Shown: positions 45,240 through 54,993, counted from the stretch's first letter. The stretch: DNA of 64,000 nucleotides from an uncultured Muribaculaceae bacterium (GCA_904501735.1 CAJGBY010000006.1:45791-109790); one strand, 5' to 3'. Numbers and translations: made by a program. The notes: generated by a model not told the origin, from the letters alone.

Positions 45240-46907
45240 TTATGACAAGCCTTCGATTTCGCCGTTTACGATGTCGATGTATAGAGCTTGAGGCTTAGCA
45301 GGAAGCCCTGGCATGCGCATAATTTCGCCCGAAATCACTACAAGCATTTCGGCACCAGCATTTATCACGATGTCTTGCACATGGAAATCAAATCCCGATG
45401 GCGCGTTGATGAGTTTGGCGTTGGTTGAGAATGAGTATTGAGTTTTTGCAATACAAATAGGGAAGTGTGAATAGCCCAATTCTTCAATCATTGCCAATTT
45501 CTTCTTAGCTGTAGGGCTGAATGTGATAAGGTTAGCACCATAAAGGTTTTGAGTAACCTTTGTGATCTTAGTCTTCACATCGTCTTCGTCGGTATAAGTG
45601 AAGTTCATTTCCTTTGAAGGATTTTCGTCGATAGCCTTCACTACAAGGTTGGCTAATTCTATTGCACCAGCACCACCTTCAACAAATGCGTTGTTCACTG
45701 CAAAACCGATGCCTTGAGCAGCGCAATGTTCGCGTACGAAGTTGATTTCTTCTTCGGTGTCGTCGCCATAGCGATTGAATGCAACTACGACAGTTTGACC
45801 GAATGAAGCAAGGTTCTTCAAGTGCTTATCCATGTTGGCAACACCCTCCTTAAGTGCTTCAAGGTTAGGCTCGCTGATGATATCTTGTGATACGCCACCA
45901 TGCATCTTCAATGCGCGTGCAGTAACGACAAGCACAGTAAGCTTAGGATTTAGCCCTGCTTTGCGGCACTTGATGTTGTAGAACTTTTCAGCACCAAGGT
46001 CGGCACCGAAACCAGCTTCGGTGATAGTGTAGTCGCTGAAAGTCATTGCCAATTTTGTTGAAAGTATAGAGTTGCAACCATGTGCGATGTTGGCAAATGG
46101 TCCACCATGCACAAATGCAGGAGTGTTTTCGGTAGTTTGTACCAAGTTAGGTGAAAGCGCATCCTTCAAAAGCGTGATGATAGCACCAGCTACGCCAAGA
46201 TTCTTAACAGTGAAAGGCTTGTTGTCGTAGGTGTAGCCGAGAAGAATGTTCTCGATGCGACGGCGTAGGTCTTCTTCGTCCTTAGCAAGACAAAGGATAG
46301 CCATAATTTCGGAAGCAGGAGTGATGTCGAATCCCGATTCTTGAGTTACGCCGTTAGTCTTAGGACCAAGACCAGTAACGATGTAGCGCAAAGAGCGGTC
46401 GTTGATGTCGAGAACACGACGCCATAGGATTTCCTTCAAACCGAAACCGTTGTCACGATGTTGGTAGATATAATTGTCGAGCAAAGCCGAAATCATGTTG
46501 TTGGCAGTAGTGATAGCGTGGAAGTCGCCAGTGAAATGGAGGTTGATCTTCTCCATAGGAAGCACTTGAGCATAACCACCACCAGCAGCACCACCCTTCA
46601 TGCCGAAGCAAGGTCCGAGAGAAGGTTCGCGTAACGCCACGATAGCATTTTTGCCAATTTTGTTCATACCCAATGCCAAACCAACAGAAACAGTGGTTTT
46701 GCCAATACCAGCCTTAGTAGGAGTGATAGCAGTAACCAAAATAAGGTTGTTTTTCTTCACTTTTTCTTCGTCGATAAGGTCGATGTCAACCTTAGCAATG
46801 TGACGGCCGTAGTGAGTTACCTTGTCTTCGGGCATGTTCACCGACTTGGCAAGCTCTTTGATTTTTCTTAGCTCGATACTGCGAGCAATTTCGATATCCG
46901 ATTTCAT
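45240..46907 (-). CDS. fhs: formate--tetrahydrofolate ligase
   Basis: 555-aa ATP-dependent enzyme making 10-formyl-THF from formate, feeding purine and methionyl-tRNA formylation. The P-loop is TPTKAGIGKTTVSVG near 62-76. REPSLGPCFGMKGGAAGGGYAQV follows, where key residues are the GGAAGGG loop near 108-114, and HFTGDFHAITTANNM lies near 128-142. The FANIAHGCNS segment near 276 is also typical. Length is standard for the monofunctional bacterial enzyme. It lies 33 bases after the esterase-propeller gene on the same strand. Confidence 0.97.
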   Translation of the reverse strand: MKSDIEIARSIELRKIKELAKSVNMPEDKVTHYGRHIAKVDIDLIDEEKVKKNNLILVTAITPTKAGIGKTTVSVGLALGMNKIGKNAIVALREPSLGPCFGMKGGAAGGGYAQVLPMEKINLHFTGDFHAITTANNMISALLDNYIYQHRDNGFGLKEILWRRVLDINDRSLRYIVTGLGPKTNGVTQESGFDITPASEIMAILCLAKDEEDLRRRIENILLGYTYDNKPFTVKNLGVAGAIITLLKDALSPNLVQTTENTPAFVHGGPFANIAHGCNSILSTKLAMTFSDYTITEAGFGADLGAEKFYNIKCRKAGLNPKLTVLVVTARALKMHGGVSQDIISEPNLEALKEGVANMDKHLKNLASFGQTVVVAFNRYGDDTEEEINFVREHCAAQGIGFAVNNAFVEGGAGAIELANLVVKAIDENPSKEMNFTYTDEDDVKTKITKVTQNLYGANLITFSPTAKKKLAMIEELGYSHFPICIAKTQYSFSTNAKLINAPSGFDFHVQDIVINAGAEMLVVISGEIMRMPGLPAKPQALYIDIVNGEIEGLS

Positions 46908-46940
46908 GGTTGTAATAATGCTTAATTTTTTCAGTGATGA

Positions 46941-48512
46941 TTAACCTTGGCCTTGTGATTTAGGAGTGATAGGAGCGCTTGCAGGATTGTGAGCCGCAGT
47001 CTTAAGTTTGCGACTGAATACCTTGCCGCTATCGGTGAGAATGTAAATCACATTGTCGTGCATAGCCATGCGAGCGATTGAGCCTTCGGGAGAAGGAAGG
47101 ATAGCTCTAACGCGACCATTTTGGTCGGCAATTTGAATGCCCGACTCGGTAGCAATGTAAAGGTTGCCAAGAGTGTCGAAAAAAGGACTGTTACCTTCGA
47201 TTTGAGTGCGATTAGGCGTGTTGTGTAGCCAATAGAACTGTTCGCCGTTGCTCAAAGTACCATCTTCGTTGATGGTGTAGGCGATGAGCCAGTTAGAGTG
47301 CTTCTCGGTTTGAACGAGAAGAGTGGCGTTAGGGTAAATAGCTATTTCGTTGCCACCATTAGGCAGAGTGTTCAGTTTGATAGACTTTTCGTTAGGGCGC
47401 TTTAGCCAAAGTTCGCCATTTTCGTTAGCACCATAAGTGTTGCCGTTGTGAAGCGCTATAGAATTGGTAATATTTAGCTTCTTGGCGAAAGCTGATTGCG
47501 CAGCATTGTGAGCAAAGATTGCATCACGGTCGATTTGGGTAGCTTCTTCCCAGTTGCAGCTGTCGGCAAGCACGGTGGTAAGCATATTGTTGAGGCTCTT
47601 ACCAGCTTTGGGTGCGTTAGGGTAGCCACGCCATAGCCAACGCATAGCATCGGGGAATAGTTTAGCTCCGTGATAGATATTGTGCTTGCTGCGATCCCAA
47701 CGGTGAGTGTATTCGTAGCCAGCAAAGTTGAGCGCAGCCTCGGTGAGTTTGTTGTATTCGAACCAGTCACCAAACAATGGGTTCCATGCGTCAAATTCGC
47801 CATCGTGCATGTAGATGCGAAGAGGTTTAGGTTCGGTCTTGCGAATGAGTGCTGGGATGGTGTGTCCACCACGCATAGACACGAAAGTGCCCACGGTGCA
47901 GTAAACACGGCTAAAGAGGTCGGGGCGAGCCCATGCAGCTACGAAAGAACAAATACCACCACTACTTGCGCCAGTGATAGCACGATCGGCAGCACGCTTA
48001 GAGATGCTTAGTTTGCGACCATCTTCGAGAGTGATGTTTTCTACCATAGGAAGAACTTCGGTTTCGAGGAATCGCGCAAAAGTGCCATCGATGCGGTCGA
48101 ACTCGTTGCTACGATTGTATCGCACAACATTTCCTTCCTTATCGTAGATAACGCCAGGGTTGACAAATACCCCGATTGTGGTAGGCATTTCGCCTGTAGC
48201 AATGAGGTTGTCCATCACAGTTGTCATTCCATAATATACAGCTCCATCGAGGCACACGAGCAAGCAAGCAGGTGTTGAACCATCGTATTGCTTAGGCACA
48301 TAAATCTTGATAGTGCGAGTAGTGCCAGGGTATATTGTAGAATTGTCGAAAGTGCGGTCGATGACAGTACCTTGTTGGTCGGCGGGCATAGCTATTCGAG
48401 CAGGATCGTCGGGATAGGATGCGTTTTGCGCTTGTTGAGCCGATAGAGAAAAAGCAGACAATATTATGACTGCTGTTAGGATAAATTTTGAGCAGTTTAG
48501 TAAAGCTTTCAT
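46941..48512 (-). CDS. secreted esterase fused to a beta-propeller (SMP-30-like)
   Basis: About 523 aa from ATG 48512 (MKALLNCSKF); an ATG three codons earlier is possible. The signal peptide ends near SAQQA. Residues about 35-300 form an Esterase D/Fes-type alpha/beta hydrolase: strand TIKIYVPKQYDG, nucleophile serine in GASSGGICS, and histidine in SKHNIYHGAKLFPDAMRW. Residues about 330-510 are a repeated WD-like/gluconolactonase propeller (NGNTYGANENGELWL, DTLGNLYIATESGIQI). Substrate is unknown; feruloyl or acetyl esters of plant glycans are possible. It precedes fhs by 33 bases with no obvious functional link. Confidence 0.85.
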   Translation of the reverse strand: MKALLNCSKFILTAVIILSAFSLSAQQAQNASYPDDPARIAMPADQQGTVIDRTFDNSTIYPGTTRTIKIYVPKQYDGSTPACLLVCLDGAVYYGMTTVMDNLIATGEMPTTIGVFVNPGVIYDKEGNVVRYNRSNEFDRIDGTFARFLETEVLPMVENITLEDGRKLSISKRAADRAITGASSGGICSFVAAWARPDLFSRVYCTVGTFVSMRGGHTIPALIRKTEPKPLRIYMHDGEFDAWNPLFGDWFEYNKLTEAALNFAGYEYTHRWDRSKHNIYHGAKLFPDAMRWLWRGYPNAPKAGKSLNNMLTTVLADSCNWEEATQIDRDAIFAHNAAQSAFAKKLNITNSIALHNGNTYGANENGELWLKRPNEKSIKLNTLPNGGNEIAIYPNATLLVQTEKHSNWLIAYTINEDGTLSNGEQFYWLHNTPNRTQIEGNSPFFDTLGNLYIATESGIQIADQNGRVRAILPSPEGSIARMAMHDNVIYILTDSGKVFSRKLKTAAHNPASAPITPKSQGQG

Positions 48513-48545
48513 ATAAAACATAGGTGTGAGGTAATATTAATGTGT

Positions 48546-48553
48546 CAAAGATA
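48546..48553 (-). promoter_or_regulatory. candidate -7 box for the esterase gene
   Basis: CAAAGATA on the plus strand is TATCTTTG on the minus strand, 34 bases before ATG 48512. Confidence 0.45.
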
Positions 48554-48874
48554 GTGAATTTAATTGGAATGTGTAGCCTTTGAGGATGTAAATTGTTGAG
48601 AATGAAAGGAAATGTAATCAAATTAACAAATTTAACAACTCGATTTTTAACAATTTGAGCTGTCAAAAAGTTGTTCTAAAAAGGAAATAGTTGGTTGAAT
48701 ATTCGTATTTGGTTTGGGCGAAATACGGAATTTTTTCTGCAAACAAGAGTTCAAAAGCGTCGGAATTTTCTTAAAAAATGTAAACAAAGCGCTGTTTTCT
48801 GCACAAAAAGTGGGGATGTGTGCAATTTTTAAGAAAAACTATGTGTAAAATCTTTCATATCTAAATTATAATTG

Positions 48875-48883
48875 TTTACTTTG
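48875..48883 (+). promoter_or_regulatory. candidate -7 box for acpP-fabF
   Basis: TTTACTTTG followed by CACCG. It is a one-base-shorter variant of TAnnTTTG, but the context CTTTGCACCG is identical to that at the anion-transporter promoter (36711-36720). Confidence 0.45.
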
Positions 48884-48929
48884 CACCGCAAATCGAAACT
48901 AAATTATTAATAATTAAAAATTTATCATT

Positions 48930-49163
48930 ATGTCTGAAATTGCAGAAAAAGTAACAGCGATAATTGTTGACAAGCTAGGTGTTAACGAAACAGAAGTAAA
49001 GCCAGAAGCTACATTTGCTCAAGATCTAGGTGCTGATTCACTAGATACAGTAGAATTGATCATGGAATTCGAAAAGGAATTCGGTCTTCAAATTCCAGAT
49101 GATCAAGCTGAAAAGATCGCAACTGTAGGTGATGCTATCGCTTATATCGAAGCTAACAAGTAA
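48930..49163 (+). CDS. acpP: acyl carrier protein
   Basis: 77-aa acidic four-helix carrier of growing fatty acids. The phosphopantetheine serine lies in the invariant DLGADSLDTVELIMEFE (serine near 38). Length and charge are typical. Optimised codons indicate high expression. fabF follows by 44 bases, the usual pairing of carrier and elongating synthase. Confidence 0.98.
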   Translation: MSEIAEKVTAIIVDKLGVNETEVKPEATFAQDLGADSLDTVELIMEFEKEFGLQIPDDQAEKIATVGDAIAYIEANK

Positions 49164-49207
49164 TTTATTTTAAATCGGAATATTTCTTTTATTTCTGTAT
49201 TTAAAGT

Positions 49208-50473
49208 ATGGAATTAAAAAGAGTTGTAGTAACAGGTCTTGGTGCTATTACTCCACTAGGTAACGACGTGGCCACTACATGGGGCAACGCCGTTAATGGT
49301 GTGAGTGGTGCTGGTCCTATTACTCATTTTGATGCTTCAAAGTTCAAGACTCAATTTGCTTGTGAGGTAAAGGATTTCAACGCAGCCGATCATTTCGATC
49401 GTAAGCGCATCCGTACTCTTGACCTATATGCGCAATATGCGCTTGTAGCAGCAAGACAAGCTATAGCTGAATCGGGCATTGATGGCGAAGCTGTGGATCA
49501 CGACCGTGTGGGTGTAATCTTCGCAGCAGGTATTGGTGGTCTACACACATTTGAAGAAGAAGCAGGATATTATGCACTTAACGGAGCAGAAATGGGCCCT
49601 AAATACAACCCATTCTTCATTCCTAAGATGATTGCAGATATCGCAGCAGGACACATCTCAATGGACTACGGTTTCCGTGGACCAAACTTCGGTATCGTGT
49701 CGGCATGTGCATCTTCAACAAATGCTATCATCGATGCATTCAACTATATCCGTCTTGGTATGGCAGATGCAGTGGTGACAGGTGGTGCTGAAGCAGCAAT
49801 CTATCCAGCAGGTGTTGGTGGATTCAACTCAATGCACGCATTGTCAACTCGCAACGATAGTCCAGCTACAGCTTCTCGTCCATTCAGCGCATCACGCGAT
49901 GGATTTGTGATGGGAGAAGGTTCTGCATGTTTGATTCTTGAAGAACTTGAACACGCAAAAGCTCGTGGAGCAAAAATTTATGCTGAAGTTGTGGGTGGCG
50001 GTATGAGTGCCGACGCTTATCACCTAACAGCAACTCACCCAGAAGGATTGGGCGCAAAGCTTGTGATGACAAACGCCTTGAAGGATGCTGGATTGAAGCC
50101 AGAAGATATTGATTACATCAATGTTCATGGTACATCAACTCCTGTAGGTGACATCTCAGAAGCAAAGGCAATCAAGGAAGTATTTGGCGAACACGCTTAC
50201 AAGGTGAACATCAGTTCAACTAAGTCAATGACAGGTCACTTACTTGGTGCAGCCGGCGCAATCGAAGCATTGTTCTGTGTGAAAACTATTGAAAATGGTA
50301 TCGTTCTTCCTACTATCAACCACGAAGAAGGCGACAACGATCCAGAAATTGATTACGATTTGAATTTCACATTCGGTAAAGCTCAAAAGCGCGATGTGAA
50401 GGTGGCATTGTCAAATACATTTGGTTTTGGCGGTCACAATGCGAGCGTAATCATGAAGAAATATGAAGAATAA
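49208..50473 (+). CDS. fabF: beta-ketoacyl-ACP synthase II
   Basis: 421-aa condensing enzyme of type II fatty-acid elongation. The start VVVTGLGAITPLGNDV is typical. The active-site cysteine lies in GIVSACASSTNAI near 163-175, and the two catalytic histidines in INVHGTSTPVGD near 308 and TKSMTGHLLGAAG near 340. The C-terminal FGFGGHNASVI is also conserved. It is co-transcribed with acpP and followed by a strong terminator. Confidence 0.97.
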   Translation: MELKRVVVTGLGAITPLGNDVATTWGNAVNGVSGAGPITHFDASKFKTQFACEVKDFNAADHFDRKRIRTLDLYAQYALVAARQAIAESGIDGEAVDHDRVGVIFAAGIGGLHTFEEEAGYYALNGAEMGPKYNPFFIPKMIADIAAGHISMDYGFRGPNFGIVSACASSTNAIIDAFNYIRLGMADAVVTGGAEAAIYPAGVGGFNSMHALSTRNDSPATASRPFSASRDGFVMGEGSACLILEELEHAKARGAKIYAEVVGGGMSADAYHLTATHPEGLGAKLVMTNALKDAGLKPEDIDYINVHGTSTPVGDISEAKAIKEVFGEHAYKVNISSTKSMTGHLLGAAGAIEALFCVKTIENGIVLPTINHEEGDNDPEIDYDLNFTFGKAQKRDVKVALSNTFGFGGHNASVIMKKYEE

Positions 50474-50518
50474 GCCCAAAACTCGCAAGAGAAGATAGCT
50501 TAAACAATATTTTGAATG

Positions 50519-50556
50519 GCAGTGATATCAATAAAATGATGTCACTGCTTTTTTTT
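50519..50556 (+). terminator. terminator of acpP-fabF
   Basis: GCAGTGATATC (50519-50529) pairs with GATGTCACTGC (50538-50548), one G-U pair, 8-base loop, then eight T. Confidence 0.9.
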
Positions 50557-50592
50557 ATTGTAAATCTTGGCTGTAGTTTCGCAATAAGTTAT

Positions 50593-50600
50593 TAAATTTG
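50593..50600 (+). promoter_or_regulatory. candidate -7 box for the RelA/SpoT gene
   Basis: TAAATTTG matches TAnnTTTG, 57 bases before the start codon. Only a weak -33 candidate (TTGG at 50567-50570). Confidence 0.4.
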
Positions 50601-50657
50601 TAAATTCTCATAGTAGTTTTTGAGAGAAAGCTGGAATAATACTAAAATAAGCGTTTT

Positions 50658-52901
50658 ATGGAACATAAAATGACACCAGAAGAAGAACAACAAATCGTCG
50701 ATGCAGCGTTTAAGAATCTGCTTGATGGATATTTGGCAAGTAATCACCGCAAGAAAGTGGAGATTATTGAGAAAGCTTACAAATTTGCTTGCGAGGCGCA
50801 CAAAGGAATACGCCGTCGTTCAGGCGAACCATATATATTGCACCCTATAGCAGTGGCTACCATTGTGAGCCAAGAGATAGGGCTCGGCAGTACATCGATA
50901 TGTGCTGCGTTGCTTCACGATGTAGTGGAAGATACCGATTACACTGTAGAAGACCTTGAAGCACAATTTGGCAAGAAGATTGCCCAAATCGTGGAAGGTT
51001 TGACTAAGATTTCGGGTGGTATCTTCGGCGATAAGGCATCGGTGCAAGCTGAGAATTTCCGTAAGTTGCTACTTACTATGAGCAACGACATTAGAGTGGT
51101 GCTTATCAAGATGGCCGACCGTCTACACAATATGCGCACACTCGGCTCGATGCTTCCAAGCAAGCAATATAAGATTGCGGGCGAAACATTGTATATCTAT
51201 GCTCCGTTGGCACATCGCTTGGGCTTGTTTGCGATAAAGACCGAGCTCGAAGACTTGAGCTTCAAATATGAGCACCCTGACACTTACGAAACCATCAAGC
51301 GTCAAATCGCCGATAGCGAAGAAGCGCGCAATGCGATATTCGATAAGTTTGCAGCACCAGTGCGTGCCAAACTTGATGCAATGGGTCTTGAGTATGAAAT
51401 GAAGGCTCGCGTGAAGTCGGTGTATTCGATATGGAACAAGATGGAAACAAAGCGAGTTCCATTTGAAGAAATTTATGACCTATATGCAGCGCGTATCGTG
51501 TTCAAGTGCGACCGCGAGTGCGACGAAAAGCGCATCTGCTGGAATATCTATTCAGAAATTACCGACCTTTATAGCCTTCACCCTGACCGTACACGCGACT
51601 GGATAAGCGTGCCAAAGGCTAATGGCTACAGAGCACTGCACCTCACTGTGATGGGCTCAGATGGTAATTGGGTGGAAATACAGATACGCAGTGAGCGAAT
51701 GGACGAAATGGCCGAAAAGGGATTTGCTGCTCACTGGAAATATAAGATAGGCGAGGGCGAAGAAGAAACCGAGCTTCGCACTTGGCTGATGACTATTGAA
51801 GAAATATTGAGCAATCCAGAGCCAAATGCTCTTGATTTCCTTGATACAATAAAATTGAACCTTTTTGCGTCGGAAATTGTAGTATTTACCCCTAAGGGTG
51901 AAACGATGACCATGCCAAAAGACGCAACAGTGCTTGATATGGCATTCAATTTGCACTCAGAATTGGGTATGCACTGTATTGCAGGTAAGGTGAACCACAA
52001 ATTGGTGTCGTTGTCGCACAAGTTGCAGAGTGGCGACCAAGTGGAAATTCTTACATCGCGTTCGCAATCGGCTAAGGAAGAGTGGAAAAAGTTTATTGTA
52101 ACAGCAACCGGTCGTTCACGCCTTCGCCAAGCTTTGCGTAAGCAACGCCGTAGCGTGGTGGATAAGGGTAGCGAAGCACTCGATAAATTCCTTGAAGAGA
52201 ACAACTTGACAATGTCGAACGACTTGATGAATCGTATCATTACGAAGCTCAAGTTGCAAAATAAAGATGAATTGTTGTATAAACTTGGCACGGGCGAAGA
52301 AAAACTTGATGCAGAGGTACTGAAAGATGTGAAGGCAAACACGACAGGTAATTTGTTGTCGAAGATCTTCAGTTTCGGTGGTACAAAGAAAGTCAAGGAA
52401 GAGCCAAAGAGTGTAACCAAGAAGGTGGAACGCGTGAATGGCAAGATTGACATCAGTAAGGTGTATGTGCTTACATCGGAAAACGGCGTGAGCAATTACA
52501 AACTTGCTGGATGTTGTAAGCCTATTCCAGGTGATGATGTGGTGGGATATGTGAACGACAACGACGAAGTGGTGGTGCACAAATTGAGCTGCGAAAATGC
52601 TATGCGCTTGAAGAGTAGCTATGGTGGTCGCTTGTTGCAAACACGCTGGGATTCGCTATCGGAAAAGTTCATGGTGGCAGTGAATATAGAAGGTATCGAT
52701 CGCATGGGTATTCTTCAAGAAATTATCTACACCATCTCTACTACACTTGCTATCGACATCAGAAATCTGCAAATCGGTGCGCAAGATGGCTTGTTTACAT
52801 CGCATCTTGATGTGATGGTGAAGGACGCTACTGTGGTGAACAACTTGTGTAAGCGTTTACGCTCGATAGAGGGTGTGACCGTGGCTACAAGAAAGGGTTA
52901 A
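50658..52901 (+). CDS. RelA/SpoT bifunctional (p)ppGpp synthetase/hydrolase
   Basis: 747-aa long RSH enzyme. The hydrolase HD domain is intact, with HPIAVA near 61 and LLHDVVEDTDYT near 86-97, so hydrolysis is expected. The synthetase domain has KSVYSIWNKM near 255, YDLYAARIVF near 274 and WISVPKANGYRALHLTV near 314-330. TGS follows near 412-470 (VFTPKGETMTMPKDATVLDMAF), a conserved-cysteine domain near 615-650 (LAGCCKPIPGDDVVGYV) and a C-terminal ACT domain from about 670. It sets (p)ppGpp levels in amino-acid starvation. The next gene, 34 bases on, is a 7TM-HD phosphodiesterase. Confidence 0.96.
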   Translation: MEHKMTPEEEQQIVDAAFKNLLDGYLASNHRKKVEIIEKAYKFACEAHKGIRRRSGEPYILHPIAVATIVSQEIGLGSTSICAALLHDVVEDTDYTVEDLEAQFGKKIAQIVEGLTKISGGIFGDKASVQAENFRKLLLTMSNDIRVVLIKMADRLHNMRTLGSMLPSKQYKIAGETLYIYAPLAHRLGLFAIKTELEDLSFKYEHPDTYETIKRQIADSEEARNAIFDKFAAPVRAKLDAMGLEYEMKARVKSVYSIWNKMETKRVPFEEIYDLYAARIVFKCDRECDEKRICWNIYSEITDLYSLHPDRTRDWISVPKANGYRALHLTVMGSDGNWVEIQIRSERMDEMAEKGFAAHWKYKIGEGEEETELRTWLMTIEEILSNPEPNALDFLDTIKLNLFASEIVVFTPKGETMTMPKDATVLDMAFNLHSELGMHCIAGKVNHKLVSLSHKLQSGDQVEILTSRSQSAKEEWKKFIVTATGRSRLRQALRKQRRSVVDKGSEALDKFLEENNLTMSNDLMNRIITKLKLQNKDELLYKLGTGEEKLDAEVLKDVKANTTGNLLSKIFSFGGTKKVKEEPKSVTKKVERVNGKIDISKVYVLTSENGVSNYKLAGCCKPIPGDDVVGYVNDNDEVVVHKLSCENAMRLKSSYGGRLLQTRWDSLSEKFMVAVNIEGIDRMGILQEIIYTISTTLAIDIRNLQIGAQDGLFTSHLDVMVKDATVVNNLCKRLRSIEGVTVATRKG

Positions 52902-52935
52902 GCAGAAATGTTAGGACTGAAGAATTAGGATTTTT

Positions 52936-54993
52936 ATGATAGAATATAAGAAGACTAAAAAGATTAATGTTATAAATTCGTTGATGCTCGTGTGTGGCAT
53001 TATCGTGGTATCGTTCTTCTTCCCAAGAACGGGAAAGTTCAACTATGAGTATGAACAAGGTCGTCCTTGGGCCTATTCGCTTATCACAGCGCCATTCGAT
53101 ATGCCAATCTACATGGATTCGCTCACTGTGGCATCGACCAAGGATAGCATTAATGCACGATTTGCGCCTATCTATGTGCGCGATTCAAAGATTGAAAAGT
53201 CTAATATTAACCAACTATATGATGCGCTCGACAAAGATGCCGAAGTATCGCCTCGATTGAAGTATGCTGTGGTGGAATTTGTGCGCGAAGTGTATCGTAA
53301 AGGTATCGTTGACAATCGCACTCGCGAAGGGCTTGCTACGGGTAAAATTCCTGGTTTGCGCCGCATTGTGAACAATGTTGCCGAGCAATTGCCTACTGAT
53401 GGTGTGTATTCGGAACGCGAAGCATATGTGTATCTTGACTCGATGTTTAGTGAGCCAGCTAATCGTGCTGCGTTGAGCCGTGCGCGCTTGTCGGATAAGT
53501 TGATGCCTAATATTATCTACGATAGTATAGGTTCGCGTAGGGTGCTCGAACAACTATATAAAAAGGCGCTTGCACCAGTGGGTGTGATACAAAAAGGAGA
53601 GCGAATTATCGACCGAGGCGAAAAGGTTACGCCACAGCTATACACTGTGCTGCAAACCTATGAGCAAATGTTGAACGAGCGCAATAAGGTAGGTCAGGGC
53701 GACCACTATCCAGTAGTGGGACAGATATTGCTTGTGGCAATACTGTTTACAGGCTTCTTTGCGTATGTTTACTATTTCCGTCCTCGCACATATATCGATT
53801 TTCGCAAGATGTTCTTCTTGTTACTTTTCGTAACAGTGTTTACTGCGGGAGCACTTGTGGTGAAAGATACATCGGCAAATGCTATCTACTTGATACCATT
53901 TGCTACGGTGCCAATTATATTGTCGACATTTATCGATTCGCGCACAGGATTTATGGCCAATGTCTTGGTGGTGCTTGTGTGTGCGCTTGCGTTGCCGTCG
54001 CCACTTGAATTCATAGTGTTGCAAGTGATGGCAGGAATCGTGGCGATTGTGAGTGTGCGCTCGCTTGTGCGCCGTTCACAGTTGGTGTCGTGTGCGTTCT
54101 ATGTGTTTGCAACTTATTATCTTGTCTATATAGGAATGACTATATTGGTGAACGGTAGCGTGATGAGTGTGAGCAAGCAAATGTTTATGAACTTCGGGCT
54201 GAACGGATTGATTTTGTCGTTCAACTATGTGCTTGTGTTCGTGCTTGAAAAGCTGTTTGGATTCATTACACCAGTGTCGCTTGTAGAGTTGAGCGATGTG
54301 AACAATCCAGAATTGCGTGAGTTGTCGGAAAAATGTCCTGGCACATTCCAACACTCGTTGCAAGTGTCAAATCTTGCTGCTGAAGTGGCTCATAGCATAG
54401 GTGCTAATGTGCAACTTGTGCGTGCCGGAGCATTGTATCACGATATAGGCAAGATAAGCAATCCTGCATTCTTTACCGAGAATCAGCGAGGTGTAAATCC
54501 ACATGACAGCCTTACTCCCGATCATAGCGCACGCATCGTGTTGCGCCATGTAACTGAAGGAGTGCAACGCGCCGAAAAGGCAAAGCTTCCTGCTGTGATA
54601 AAAGATTTTATCTTACAACATCACGGTAAGGGAAAGGCAAAATTCTTCTATATGAAGGCTTGTGAAGCTGCAGGTGGAGCCGAAAATGTAGATGACAGCA
54701 TCTATACTTATCCGGGTCCTAATCCTAACACTCGCGAAACAACGATATTGATGATAGCCGATGCCACCGAAGCTGCAGCTAAGAGCTTGCAAGAGCATAG
54801 CGATGAGGCTATTCGCACACTCGTGGAACGAATCATCGACTCGCAACGCGCCGATGGCTTGTATGTCGATTCGCCACTCACATTCCGTGAAATGGAGATT
54901 GTGAAAAAGACTATCGTAGAACGCTTGTGCATGACTTATCACACACGCGTGTCGTACAATGTGAAATCAAATACAGACAACAACAAGAAATAA
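52936..54993 (+). CDS. 7TM-HD membrane phosphodiesterase (PgpH-like)
   Basis: 685 aa. A first membrane span near 10-30 is followed by a large extracytoplasmic 7TMR-HDED domain (about 45-260). Seven further hydrophobic segments lie between about 270 and 450, then a cytoplasmic HD domain with H near 473 (GTFQHSLQVSN) and the HD pair in GALYHDIGKISNP near 498-510, plus ILQHHGKGKA near 559. Homologues such as Listeria PgpH hydrolyse c-di-AMP. It follows the RelA/SpoT gene by 34 bases, probably in one transcript. c-di-AMP is the most likely substrate, by family. Confidence 0.9.
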   Translation: MIEYKKTKKINVINSLMLVCGIIVVSFFFPRTGKFNYEYEQGRPWAYSLITAPFDMPIYMDSLTVASTKDSINARFAPIYVRDSKIEKSNINQLYDALDKDAEVSPRLKYAVVEFVREVYRKGIVDNRTREGLATGKIPGLRRIVNNVAEQLPTDGVYSEREAYVYLDSMFSEPANRAALSRARLSDKLMPNIIYDSIGSRRVLEQLYKKALAPVGVIQKGERIIDRGEKVTPQLYTVLQTYEQMLNERNKVGQGDHYPVVGQILLVAILFTGFFAYVYYFRPRTYIDFRKMFFLLLFVTVFTAGALVVKDTSANAIYLIPFATVPIILSTFIDSRTGFMANVLVVLVCALALPSPLEFIVLQVMAGIVAIVSVRSLVRRSQLVSCAFYVFATYYLVYIGMTILVNGSVMSVSKQMFMNFGLNGLILSFNYVLVFVLEKLFGFITPVSLVELSDVNNPELRELSEKCPGTFQHSLQVSNLAAEVAHSIGANVQLVRAGALYHDIGKISNPAFFTENQRGVNPHDSLTPDHSARIVLRHVTEGVQRAEKAKLPAVIKDFILQHHGKGKAKFFYMKACEAAGGAENVDDSIYTYPGPNPNTRETTILMIADATEAAAKSLQEHSDEAIRTLVERIIDSQRADGLYVDSPLTFREMEIVKKTIVERLCMTYHTRVSYNVKSNTDNNKK

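Larger units (their letters stand above)
48522..48929. other. 408-base non-coding gap between divergent units
   Basis: Very A+T-rich spacer between the esterase (-) and acpP (+). It holds a -7 box for each side (48546-48553 minus, 48875-48883 plus) and three copies of TTAACAA at 48623-48629, 48632-48638 and 48647-48653. I find no credible reading frame, tRNA or known RNA motif in the rest. Confidence 0.6.

Noticed and set aside
51731..52495. Open frame of 254 codons antisense to the RelA/SpoT gene
   Set aside because: Serine/phenylalanine-rich shadow frame; the sense strand encodes conserved domains throughout.
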